Assembly (NCBI GenBank): GCA_030596465.1
Contig: JAUVJW010000054.1
Span: 1 to 8,998, forward strand
Length of the DNA stretch: 8,998 bases
Reading direction: 5' to 3'
Origin: Candidatus Fermentibacteraceae bacterium
GTDB taxonomy: Bacteria; Fermentibacterota; Fermentibacteria; Fermentibacterales; JCC-6
Positions within the stretch are counted from its first letter, which is position 1, and the number at the start of each line of letters is the position of its first letter. Positions 1-7,073 of this stretch are shown in pieces. Under the pieces are notes generated by a model. The model had not been told where the DNA came from. It worked only from the letters and a program-made list of their open reading frames with translations, and searched no databases. A program made the translations under genes and the position numbers.

Positions 1-2606
1 ACATCCTTATTCTCTTTATAAACATCAATGGCCTTCTCCCCGTTCTCCGCGGTAAAAACCGTGTATCCAGCTTTTTCCAATGCGAGCTTGCCAATAAATA
101 ATATGTTATTTTCATCATCCACAAGAAGAATTCCTGCAGCAGTTTCCCTGAAAACCGAAGATTCGTCATTTTCTTCAGGCGCCTCTTTCGTCTTGATTCC
201 TTCAGCAGCAGGGATAAAAACTTTTATTGATGATCCGATTCCTGTTTTACTTCTGACTTCAATAAATCCTCCATGCCCCTCTACAATACCGTGAACAACA
301 GCCATACCGAGCCCTCTTCCTGTGAATTTCGTCGTAAAAAATGGCTCAAAGAGCTTATGAATAACATCGTCCGACATGCCGTCGCCTGTATCATCTACCT
401 GAATGCAGGCAAACAAAAGCCCTTCTTCTTCAAGATCGGTACTGTCTGGAGGTTGAGTTCTCTCCACCCCGGTAGAAACCGTGATGGTTCCCTGGGAGGA
501 CCCGATTGCCTCAGAGGCATTGGTAACAAGGTTAAGGATTACCTGCTCCATCTGAGTGCTGTCCACTTTTACACTGGGCAAATTCTTGTCCAGATGATAA
601 TGAAGATCAGCTTTTCTGGAAACTGACACTTGAAACATGGGTTTCATGTTTTCAATAATGTCGTTGAGATAAACAGTTTCAACAACAAAGTTACCTCTAC
701 CCGAATAAGCAAGCATCTGGCCACTTAGTTCACTTGCAATTCTAACAGACCTGTTAATCTCCTCCAGGTACTCAAATGCCGGTTCCTCTTCCTCTATGGA
801 AGAAATTGCAAGGTCAGTATATCCTCGGATAGACATCAGAATATTGTTGAAATCGTGAGCAATCCCCCCTGCAAGAACGCCCAGGCTCTCAAGCTTCTGA
901 GCATGCTGCACCCTCTTCTCCATCTCCTTCTGTGTCTTTTCTGCGGATTTTCTGGCAGTTATGTTCCTGGCAACATGCATTATCCTGACTGATCCATCTT
1001 CTATATCCTTTGAAACAGCCATACTCACTTCAAAATCACCATCAAGCTTATCAAGACGCATTTCTCGAAGAAGCGGTAAACCTGTTTCTTTCAATAAAAT
1101 GTCTTGGATACAAGGAGCTTTCGTATAATTATCCGACAGTATTAAAGTATACAGTTTTTTTCCGATGCATTCCTCTCTCGTCATGTTCAAGGCAAGAGCC
1201 TGGGCTCTATTCACCCTGATAACAGTACCCTCTGAATCAAGAACAGCGATCAGCTCAGGAAGAGCATCGAATGTGTTCCTCCAGTCATCAACTGCTTTTC
1301 TTAGAAGTGATTCTGATAATTTCCGCCTGGTTATATCCTGATGGATACCTGCTATTCTTACCGGTTTTCCATCCCTGTCCCTTTCAACTGTTCCACCACA
1401 GGAATGAATTGATCTCCATTCACCATTTTTGGTTTTCATTCTGAACTCACACTCAAACCGTTCAGTATTCTTAGCGAGAAATTCATCAATGCGGGATTCA
1501 AGCATGTCTCTGTCATCCGGATGTACCAGTTTCAGCCAGCCGGCATAAGAAAAATCCATCTCTCCTGGAGAATACCCAAGCATGAGTGAATAACGGTCAT
1601 TATTGACCGCTTCTCCCGTCTGAATATCGCAATCCCACGAGCCAAGATATGCCTGATCAAGAGCCTGATCAAGCCTATTTTCGCTTTCTTTCAGAGATAT
1701 GGTTCTCTGCTCTACCAGATGCCTCAACCGAAGGTTCCAAAAAAGGATAAGAAGAGCGGCAATTATAAACAGGCCCAGAATAATCAGCATATGAATCATG
1801 TAACGGAATCCGCTTTCCTCAGAAATTCTGATCGGGTTACCCTGCCACTTGGTCTTAATCCCCTCAAGTATTCCAATTTCTTTTGCATGTTCAATGCCTT
1901 TATCTATTATTGAGCAAAGCAGGTTCTCGCCCTCTGCAACAGACATGCAATTCAATCCGACATAAAGAGTATCACCCACTGCGACAACATCTTCCTTCAG
2001 ATAATGACTTGAAAGATGATACTCAATTATCTGTTCATCCCCAACAAGAGCATCAACTTCACCGTTCAAAAGCAGGTAAAGCGCATCTGTAAAATTATCC
2101 GCATAGATCAGCGTACAATCAATTCCTTCTGTGTGAAGAAAATCAATGGCGTAATCTCCTCCTTGAACAGCTACTTTTTTTTCTGTAAGATCCGCAAGAA
2201 CTTCAATATCCGTTGTTCCGGACTGAATGTATATTCGGGCGGGAATCTCGTACATGGTTTCTGTAAAATCAAACAAACTGTCTCTTGACTGGCTGTAGAA
2301 GAAGCTTGTCAGTACATCAGCATCACCATTCAGAATCGCCTCCTGGGCTTCCTGGAAAGTCATATCGGTAAAAATAGCCTGAAAACCGAACTCTGTAGAC
2401 ATCCATCTAACCAGCTCAATACACATCCCCTGACGCTCTCCATCGTCGTCAAGAAATTCGAAAGGAGGGTAGCTTGTCTGGCTGACAAAATGGATTTCGG
2501 GATGACTCAGCAAATACTGTTCTTCCTCCGGGGAAAGAATGCATGAATCTGCATAAGCCGAAACAATGATAAAAGTAAGAAAAAAACCAAACAATGGAAA
2601 ACGCAC
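1..2606 (-). CDS. Hybrid sensor histidine kinase with periplasmic solute-binding sensor (partial, C-terminus off the window)
   Basis: 868 complete codons are visible. Residues 1-20 form a signal peptide (ending around SAYA). Residues 22-257 are an SBP_bac_3-type domain, with the YPPFEF strand, Arg108 in SRDSLFDFT (the family's ligand-carboxylate Arg position) and NGEVDALVGD. A membrane helix spans 268-291. PAS domains lie at about 306-430 (PAS_3 type, with VHPDDR and a PAC ending in GIHQDITRRK) and 440-553. The kinase core has GIAHDFNNIL with phospho-acceptor His584, the N box around Asn692/Asn696, DDTGDGM, and EPFFTTKFTGRGLGMA. A receiver domain begins at about 825 with acidic Asp830/Asp831; its phospho-acceptor Asp lies outside the window. 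I infer that it senses an amino-acid-like solute outside the membrane and passes phosphate to its own receiver. The GTG start follows GGGGAGG by 3 nt, and an in-frame TAG sits just upstream of that. The cognate output protein is not visible. The family call is firm; the ligand is unknown. Confidence 0.93.
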   Translation of the reverse strand, partial: MRFPLFGFFLTFIIVSAYADSCILSPEEEQYLLSHPEIHFVSQTSYPPFEFLDDDGERQGMCIELVRWMSTEFGFQAIFTDMTFQEAQEAILNGDADVLTSFFYSQSRDSLFDFTETMYEIPARIYIQSGTTDIEVLADLTEKKVAVQGGDYAIDFLHTEGIDCTLIYADNFTDALYLLLNGEVDALVGDEQIIEYHLSSHYLKEDVVAVGDTLYVGLNCMSVAEGENLLCSIIDKGIEHAKEIGILEGIKTKWQGNPIRISEESGFRYMIHMLIILGLFIIAALLILFWNLRLRHLVEQRTISLKESENRLDQALDQAYLGSWDCDIQTGEAVNNDRYSLMLGYSPGEMDFSYAGWLKLVHPDDRDMLESRIDEFLAKNTERFECEFRMKTKNGEWRSIHSCGGTVERDRDGKPVRIAGIHQDITRRKLSESLLRKAVDDWRNTFDALPELIAVLDSEGTVIRVNRAQALALNMTREECIGKKLYTLILSDNYTKAPCIQDILLKETGLPLLREMRLDKLDGDFEVSMAVSKDIEDGSVRIMHVARNITARKSAEKTQKEMEKRVQHAQKLESLGVLAGGIAHDFNNILMSIRGYTDLAISSIEEEEPAFEYLEEINRSVRIASELSGQMLAYSGRGNFVVETVYLNDIIENMKPMFQVSVSRKADLHYHLDKNLPSVKVDSTQMEQVILNLVTNASEAIGSSQGTITVSTGVERTQPPDSTDLEEEGLLFACIQVDDTGDGMSDDVIHKLFEPFFTTKFTGRGLGMAVVHGIVEGHGGFIEVRSKTGIGSSIKVFIPAAEGIKTKEAPEENDESSVFRETAAGILLVDDENNILFIGKLALEKAGYTVFTAENGEKAIDVYKENKD

Positions 2607-2824
2607 AATCCTCCCCTATATATAGAACTGTAAGTATGTATGAAATTCTTTTGAAGAACCAGCCTTCCAATCTACAGCAACAGTTCTTATGATAAGCAGA
2701 AGAAATAACAACAGCTTTAATCCAATAAGAGATATTAAACACCAGGAAATTATTCCATTATGGAGAGTGGATTCAAATCAAGGTTCACCTTCGCATACGG
2801 CACTATTTATACCGATTGGAAAAC
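2607..2824. other. Divergent intergenic region between the kinase gene and the DUF364 gene
   Basis: This AT-rich gap must carry both divergent promoters, but I find no convincing -35/-10 pair on either strand. It contains an 8-bp inverted repeat, AGAACTGT at 2624-2631 and ACAGTTCT at 2680-2687, and a small dyad CTTAT-G-ATAAG at 2686-2696. The kinase SD (GGAGG) lies at 2610-2614. The minus-strand reading frame at 2449-2742 overlaps the kinase in another frame and has no protein-like features. Confidence 0.5.
2624..2687. repeat. Inverted repeat AGAACTGT / ACAGTTCT, arms 48 bp apart
   Basis: The arms at 2624-2631 and 2680-2687 are exact reverse complements. The proximal arm lies 18 nt upstream of the kinase GTG and just before its SD. 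It could be a paired operator or chance, since an 8-bp match within 200 bp is only mildly unusual. Confidence 0.3.
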
Positions 2825-3541
2825 ATGAATTTGTATGAAGAACTCAAGAAAGCCCTCGGAAAAGAAATACAAAAACACCATCTCTCCGGACAAAATATCA
2901 ATGTAAGATGCAAGGTACTTTCTCCCGAAGAAGCAATTGGAAAACCGAATCACGACGATTACCCCCTCGTAAAAGGCAGGGAAGTTATGGTAGAAGCTGT
3001 TTTCAAAGGCGCAAAAGGTCAAGCTTTTACAGACGAATTTGAGAACGCTGATTTTCCCGTTGATGAGCTTATGCAAATGAAACTGAACTCAAACAGAAGC
3101 AGATCCTTTTTCATATCGGGCTTGAATGCTGTTTTCAACCACCTGAAGCTCTGTGATAAAACCATTCACTGCGTGGACGCCGAGCTGGAGGATTGTGCCC
3201 ATAATCTCTCTGAATTCATAGGAAATAGAAACCATATCCTTCTTGTTGGCCATCAGCCAAGATTCCTTGAACAACTTGTTGTGCAATACAACACCAGAGT
3301 TATTGATCTGGATAAAGATAACATCGGATCAGTTTTTTCCGGTATCTCTATTGAACCTCCCGAGATGACTCCTGACGCCATTAAATGGAGTGATTTAATT
3401 CTCGCTACCGGATCTACCGTTGTAAATGGAACGATTACAGATTTTCTATATCTGGATAAACCTGTGGTTTTTTACGGTGTCACTATTTCAGCCGCGGCAG
3501 GCATATTAAACTTAAACAGATATTGTCACTGCGGACATTAA
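2825..3541 (+). CDS. DUF4213/DUF364 family protein (putative heavy-metal chelation domain)
   Basis: 238 aa from ATG 2825; a TTG at 2816 would add three residues. The nearest SD is weak (GGA at 2818-2820, 4 nt before the ATG). The first ~95 residues fit a DUF4213 N-terminal domain (conserved-looking KGAKGQAFTDE stretch). The C-terminal half has a Rossmann-like layout: a strand and turn NHILLVGHQPRFLEQL, an acidic strand end VIDLDKDN, then DLILATGSTVVNGTI and KPVVFYGVTISAAAG, which is the DUF364 (PF04016) signature order. It ends in RYCHCGH, a short Cys/His cluster that could bind metal. Family members are suggested, mainly from structure, to act in metal or cofactor handling, but no reaction is established. 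No signal peptide, so probably cytoplasmic. The lipoprotein gene follows after 31 bp and is probably cotranscribed. Family call good, function unknown. Confidence 0.8.
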   Translation: MNLYEELKKALGKEIQKHHLSGQNINVRCKVLSPEEAIGKPNHDDYPLVKGREVMVEAVFKGAKGQAFTDEFENADFPVDELMQMKLNSNRSRSFFISGLNAVFNHLKLCDKTIHCVDAELEDCAHNLSEFIGNRNHILLVGHQPRFLEQLVVQYNTRVIDLDKDNIGSVFSGISIEPPEMTPDAIKWSDLILATGSTVVNGTITDFLYLDKPVVFYGVTISAAAGILNLNRYCHCGH

Positions 3542-3572
3542 ACCTGCAGCAAATACCCGAAAGGAGAACAAG

Positions 3573-4691
3573 GTGTACAGAAAACTTTTTCAAACAGCAT
3601 TCGGTTTGTTGCTCTTCATTGCTTGTGGTTCAGAGTCTACTATAGAAGTTTCGGATGGCTCCGAGTTTCCCGCTGCTCAACTGAGCATCACTGACACTAT
3701 CGGAGTTGAACTGGGAGACTCATGTTATGTCTTTGGATACATTGCAGATGCTGTAAGAACAGACAGTATTATTTATGTACTGGATATGTCCCGAGCCCAT
3801 CTTGGAAAGTATACACCGGAAGGGGAATACGCAGGATATATCGGTGGAAGAGGCGATGGCCCGGGAGAGCTTTCCCACCCGCAATGGCTGGAGCTTTTTT
3901 CAGATGGCTCAATCATTATTCAGGATGTATCCGATCTTGGTCTGTATGACCCTCATGGAAACTGGCAGAGGCATATTCTTACCCATTCCGGGAACTGGCC
4001 CAGCCAGCATACGGTTACCGGAGTTGCGACATTCGCGATTCGCTGGCATGAATTCATTCAGGAACCGTCATTTACTCTTCGGCAATTCATCGCAAGTTAT
4101 AACCTTGACGGTAACTTTCTGACAGAATTTATGACCGATTCAATTCTTGTTCCGGTTGATCCCAATGATAACAACGATGCGCTGAACAGGATGCTTTTCT
4201 CCCACTACTTTGCTGGTGATATTAATGGAAATCTGTACATTGTTCAACGCCATATTCCTCAATATCAAATTGTCTGCTACTCCTCAGACGGCATTGCTTT
4301 CGATACCCTCTCGCTTGATCTGCCCGTTGTAGAGAAAACAGCTTATGAAATATCCCTTGAAAAACGGCATGTAGAGGAATACCTTACTGGAATGGGAAGC
4401 TCGGATGTTATGCAGTGGATCTATGAACCGGATTCCTTTAAAGAACCCATCGCGGGGGTATGGCTCGGTTGGGAGAACAATCTGTGGGTACTTCGCGGTA
4501 CTGAAGAAAAACCTGCATTCGATGTATGGAGTTCCCCTGACGGAGAGTATCTTTTCAGTGCAGAGCTGAATATTGATATTCCCCCCACTGAATTCCTTAC
4601 CTTCTATATAAATCCATACTGCAGAGACTTCCTCGCTGTACATGAGGATGAGGGAATGGTTCAGAGATTATTTCTGATTAAAGTGAATTAG
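3573..4691 (+). CDS. Beta-propeller lipoprotein (6-bladed propeller / NHL-like)
   Basis: 372 aa from GTG 3573, preceded by AAGGAG with 6 nt spacing. Residues 1-18 are a lipoprotein signal: MYRK, a hydrophobic core, then FIAC with Cys18 as lipidated residue. The rest is rich in beta strands with propeller-type turns. The clearest is at 67-100: IIYVLDMSRAHLGKY, then TPEGEYAGYIGGRGDGPGEL, which matches the strand-turn-strand pattern and GxGxGPGE loop of 6-bladed beta-propeller lipoproteins common in Bacteroidetes and related phyla. A similar visit is seen at 217-240 (GNLYIVQRH, YSSDG). There are no catalytic motifs. It is probably anchored in an outer or inner membrane leaflet facing the periplasm, in a binding or scaffolding role, but the ligand cannot be told. 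It lies 31 bp after the DUF364 gene and ends 105 bp before the convergent ettA. Confidence 0.78.
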   Translation: MYRKLFQTAFGLLLFIACGSESTIEVSDGSEFPAAQLSITDTIGVELGDSCYVFGYIADAVRTDSIIYVLDMSRAHLGKYTPEGEYAGYIGGRGDGPGELSHPQWLELFSDGSIIIQDVSDLGLYDPHGNWQRHILTHSGNWPSQHTVTGVATFAIRWHEFIQEPSFTLRQFIASYNLDGNFLTEFMTDSILVPVDPNDNNDALNRMLFSHYFAGDINGNLYIVQRHIPQYQIVCYSSDGIAFDTLSLDLPVVEKTAYEISLEKRHVEEYLTGMGSSDVMQWIYEPDSFKEPIAGVWLGWENNLWVLRGTEEKPAFDVWSSPDGEYLFSAELNIDIPPTEFLTFYINPYCRDFLAVHEDEGMVQRLFLIKVN

Positions 4692-4786
4692 GAGTCTGAC
4701 CGAAAATAGAATCAATGGCATGAGAAATGGCTTACTGTTAACGCCGATTTTTTATGATCTTATTCAGAGTCTCCGGCTGAGTTCGG

Positions 4787-4798
4787 AAAGTATACTTT
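4787..4798. repeat. 12-bp perfect palindrome AAAGTATACTTT at the 3' end of ettA
   Basis: The palindrome covers two bases of the ettA stop codon. It lies in the 105-bp gap between convergent genes (4692-4796), in which I see no classical stem plus T-run terminator for either gene. A T-run at 4748-4753 on the plus strand has no strong stem before it. Role unknown. Confidence 0.3.
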
Positions 4799-6476
4799 AT
4801 CTTTCAAGCTTTCTGTAGACGTACCTGTGAGGGCGGTCGGCAATGGCACCGAGTTTCTTCCGGCGGTATTCCGCGTACTCGCTCCAGTTTCCGTCAAACC
4901 AGATTATCTCGCCGTCTTCAAAGGCAATGAGATGAGAACAGACCCGGTCGAGGAACCAGCGGTCATGGCTGATCACAAGTGCACAACCTGCAAATTCATC
5001 AAGGCCTTCTTCCAGAGCACGGAGTGTATTCACATCCAGATCGTTGGTAGGCTCGTCCAGCAGAAGAACATTTGAACCCTTCTTCAGCATCAGAGCAAGG
5101 TTCAGCCTGTTCCTCTCGCCACCGGAGAGAATGCCCACCTTTTTCTGCTGATCTCTGCCTGAAAAATTGAACCAGGAACAGTACGCCCTGCTGTTAACCT
5201 CCCTGGTTCCTCCGAGCTTGATGGTTTCCTGTCCGTCTGAAAGCTGTTCCCATATGGTTTTGTCGGGATCAAGCTCTGAACGCAACTGGTCTGCATAGGC
5301 CAGGCTGACAGTTTCGCCTGTTTTTATTTTACCACTATCCGGCTTTTCCAGGCCTGTGATGAGTTTGAAAAGGGTTGTTTTACCCGCTCCGTTGGGTCCA
5401 ACGATGCCCACTACGGCTCCGGGAGGTATGGAAAAATTGAGATCACTGAAGAGCAGCTTGTCAACAAAAGATTTCGTCAGAGATTCTGCCTCAATAACAA
5501 CCGACCCCAGCCTGGGTCCCGGGGGGAAAACCAGTCTGACCTCTCTAACCTTCTCCCTCTGACCTTCTGCCAGCAGCTTCTCGTAACGGCTGATTCTGGA
5601 TTTGCTTTTCGCATGCTGGCCCTTGGGGCTCATCTTCACCCATTCCAGCTCTCTTTCAAGGGTTTTCGCCCGAAGGCTGTTTCCCTTTTCCTCCTGCTGA
5701 AGTCTTCTGGCCTTCTGTTCAAGCCACTGCGAATAGTTCCCCTTCCAGGGAATACCTTCACCACGGTCAAGTTCAAGGATCCAACCGGCGACATTATCAA
5801 GAAAATAACGATCATGGGTAACTGCTATGACAGTGCCTTTATACTGCTGCAGATGCCTTTCCAGCCACGCAACGGTTTCCGCGTCCAGGTGGTTGGTAGG
5901 TTCATCCAGAAGCAGTATGTCCGGTTTTTGAAGCAGAAGCCGGCACAAAGCAACCCGGCGGCGCTCTCCACCGGAGATATTATCAATCACCTCATCGGAA
6001 GCGGGGCACCGCAGAGCTTCCATGGCCAGATCCAGCCGTGCATCAAGATTCCAGCCGTCAACGGCTTCTATTTTGTCCTGCAGAGCGGCCTGTCTGTCTG
6101 CCAACAACTCATAGTCTGCGTCAGGCTCTCCAAAGGCTATGCCTATACTTTCATACTCCGCCATAAGATCAACTATGTGCTGTACGCCTTCGGATACAAT
6201 CTGGCGAACGGTTTGCCCCTCACGCAGATAAGGCTCCTGCTCAAGAAACCCTATGCTGAAGCCGGAAGCACAACTGGTATCACCGATTATATCGGTGTCT
6301 TCACCTGCCAGAATCCGCAGCAGAGTTGATTTCCCCGAACCGTTCAAACCTATAACGCCTATTTTTGCACCGTAAAAATAGGAAAGAGATATGTCCTTCA
6401 GAACATATTTCTCTCCATGCCTCTTCGAGACATTGTGCATTGTATAGATAATTTTCTTGTCGTCTACTGTTGCCAT
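4797..6476 (-). CDS. ettA: Energy-dependent translational throttle protein EttA (ABC-F ATPase)
   Basis: 559 aa from ATG 6476, against about 555 in E. coli EttA. In the family, EttA binds the ribosomal E site and links ATP/ADP level to entry into elongation. Two ABC ATPase domains are visible. The first has Walker A GLNGSGKST (about residue 43), signature NISGGERRR and Walker B LLLDEPTNHLD. The second has Walker A GPNGAGKTT, signature LSGGERNR and LLLDEPTNDLD, with switch His in THDR and SHDR. The helical arm (MAEYESIG to VDGWNLDARLD) and the linker rich in Lys/Arg (LERELEWVKMSPKGQHAKSKSR) that meets P-site tRNA are typical of EttA. The frame stays open to a GTG at 6515, but family alignment (IYTMHNVSKRH near the start) favours the ATG. 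No SD lies close to it. The gene is downstream of tRNA-Gln on the same strand, 86 nt away. Confidence 0.95.
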   Translation of the reverse strand: MATVDDKKIIYTMHNVSKRHGEKYVLKDISLSYFYGAKIGVIGLNGSGKSTLLRILAGEDTDIIGDTSCASGFSIGFLEQEPYLREGQTVRQIVSEGVQHIVDLMAEYESIGIAFGEPDADYELLADRQAALQDKIEAVDGWNLDARLDLAMEALRCPASDEVIDNISGGERRRVALCRLLLQKPDILLLDEPTNHLDAETVAWLERHLQQYKGTVIAVTHDRYFLDNVAGWILELDRGEGIPWKGNYSQWLEQKARRLQQEEKGNSLRAKTLERELEWVKMSPKGQHAKSKSRISRYEKLLAEGQREKVREVRLVFPPGPRLGSVVIEAESLTKSFVDKLLFSDLNFSIPPGAVVGIVGPNGAGKTTLFKLITGLEKPDSGKIKTGETVSLAYADQLRSELDPDKTIWEQLSDGQETIKLGGTREVNSRAYCSWFNFSGRDQQKKVGILSGGERNRLNLALMLKKGSNVLLLDEPTNDLDVNTLRALEEGLDEFAGCALVISHDRWFLDRVCSHLIAFEDGEIIWFDGNWSEYAEYRRKKLGAIADRPHRYVYRKLER

Positions 6477-6480
6477 GGAC

Positions 6481-6508
6481 GGTATATACCTAAAGCAGTC
6501 TCCGGAGA
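6481..6508. promoter_or_regulatory. Two 10-bp palindromes just upstream of the ettA start, with a possible promoter
   Basis: GGTATATACC (6481-6490) and TCTCCGGAGA (6499-6508) are both perfect palindromes, separated by 8 bp and starting 4 bp before the ettA ATG. On the minus strand TATATA at 6488-6483 lies 18 bp after TTGTTC; if used as a promoter, transcription would begin at or next to the A of the ATG. The -35 match is poor (3 of 6), so both promoter and operator roles are tentative. Confidence 0.3.
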
Positions 6509-6535
6509 ACAACACCAGCCTAACCGCTCAATAAT

Positions 6536-6547
6536 CCTGTTTCAGGG
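6536..6547 (-). other. Small hairpin between tRNA-Gln and ettA
   Basis: On the minus strand CCTG-AAA-CAGG can fold with a 4-bp stem, followed by ATTATTG. The stem is too short and the T content too low for a confident terminator. It could be a weak terminator or processing site in a tRNA-mRNA transcript. Confidence 0.25.
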
Positions 6548-6562
6548 TAAATGGACGGGAAA

Positions 6563-6636
6563 TGGCTGGCGAACAGGGAGTCGAACCCCGATTATCGGAT
6601 CCAGAGACCGATGTCCTGCCATTGGACGATTCGCCA
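6563..6636 (-). tRNA. tRNA-Gln (anticodon CTG), CCA encoded
   Basis: The 74-nt cloverleaf folds by hand. The acceptor TGGCGAA pairs perfectly with TTCGCCA, giving the U1-A72 pair typical of tRNA-Gln. The D arm is GTCC/GGAC with a GG-containing loop. The anticodon arm is TCGGT-CTCTGGA-TCCGA with anticodon CTG (6602-6604 read on the minus strand), and the variable loop has 4 nt. The T arm is CGGGG-TTCGACT-CCCTG (one G-U pair). Discriminator G73 is followed by encoded CCA at 6563-6565. Positions 31 and 39 are both T, so the anticodon stem has a U-U mismatch at its top. It decodes CAG. Confidence 0.95.
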
Positions 6637-6646
6637 GCGAGGAGCA

Positions 6647-6675
6647 ATTATCATTAATTGATTATGTTCTGTCAA
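6647..6675 (-). promoter_or_regulatory. Sigma-70 promoter of tRNA-Gln
   Basis: On the minus strand there is a perfect -35 TTGACA (6675-6670), a 17-bp spacer and a -10 GATAAT (6652-6647, 5 of 6 matches). The predicted start is near 6640, about 4 nt before the mature tRNA 5' end. This is the strongest promoter seen in the window. It lies in the 65-bp gap before the divergent membrane protein gene. Confidence 0.8.
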
Positions 6676-6701
6676 GTATTTTGAAGATGAAAGGAATGAA
6701 T

Positions 6702-7073
6702 ATGGCTAGAAAGTCTACCGGCATCCTGCCAAATTTCATAGTTGCGGCACTGGCTCTCTATCTTACTTCTCTCATTATGGGAGACAGAATGGATTTTTCC
6801 GGATTCTGGGGTATCATAATTACAGCGGGAGTAATTGGTCTGTTAAACTTCTTCGTTGCACCTGTCATAGCGCTGTTAACCTGTCCTCTGCAGATTCTGA
6901 CCCTTGGCCTTGCCAGGTTTCTTATAAGCGGACTGATGATTGTTCTTGCATCTGAGTTTCTGGATAGTTTTGCAATCGCCAGCTACTGGTGGGCAGTGCT
7001 TGCCGCTGTAGTGATTTCAATTTTAACCTCAGCAATGGAGAATCTCTTCGGAGTTAAGAATCGAAGGAATTGA
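6702..7073 (+). CDS. Four-helix membrane protein, phage holin superfamily IV (PF04020) type
   Basis: 123 aa from ATG 6702, chosen because AAGGA (6691-6695) lies 6 nt before it; ATGs at 6687 and 6696 are less well placed, and the frame open back to 6417 runs antisense through tRNA-Gln and ettA. After a short basic N-terminus (MARKSTG) there are four hydrophobic stretches at about 8-26, 34-58, 64-84 and 92-113, with the family's GLLNFFVAPVIALLTCPLQILTLGL-type block (conserved N, P and L positions, residues 46-70) and a basic tail VKNRRN. Despite the name, these chromosomal proteins have no proven lysis role; function is unknown. The last 20 bp overlap the end of the convergent CofE-like gene. 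Confidence 0.82.
   Translation: MARKSTGILPNFIVAALALYLTSLIMGDRMDFSGFWGIIITAGVIGLLNFFVAPVIALLTCPLQILTLGLARFLISGLMIVLASEFLDSFAIASYWWAVLAAVVISILTSAMENLFGVKNRRN

Noticed and set aside
28..626. Small plus-strand reading frames at the left edge
   Set aside because: They are antisense to the histidine kinase, which shows unmistakable ATPase and receiver motifs.
4692..4796. Rho-independent terminator between the convergent lipoprotein and ettA genes
   Set aside because: There is a T-run and a 12-bp palindrome, but no GC-rich stem followed by a T-run on either strand.
5613..6329. 238-codon plus-strand reading frame
   Set aside because: It lies wholly antisense to ettA, has no protein-like motifs, and ettA is a firm family match.
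6417..6701. Extension of the membrane protein upstream
   Set aside because: It runs antisense through tRNA-Gln and the ettA start, and the SD and first helix fit ATG 6702.
6702..7073. Holin as a sign of a prophage
   Set aside because: PF04020-type proteins are commonly chromosomal, and there is no endolysin, integrase or other phage gene here, although a tRNA gene is adjacent; I see no att-like direct repeat of the tRNA end.
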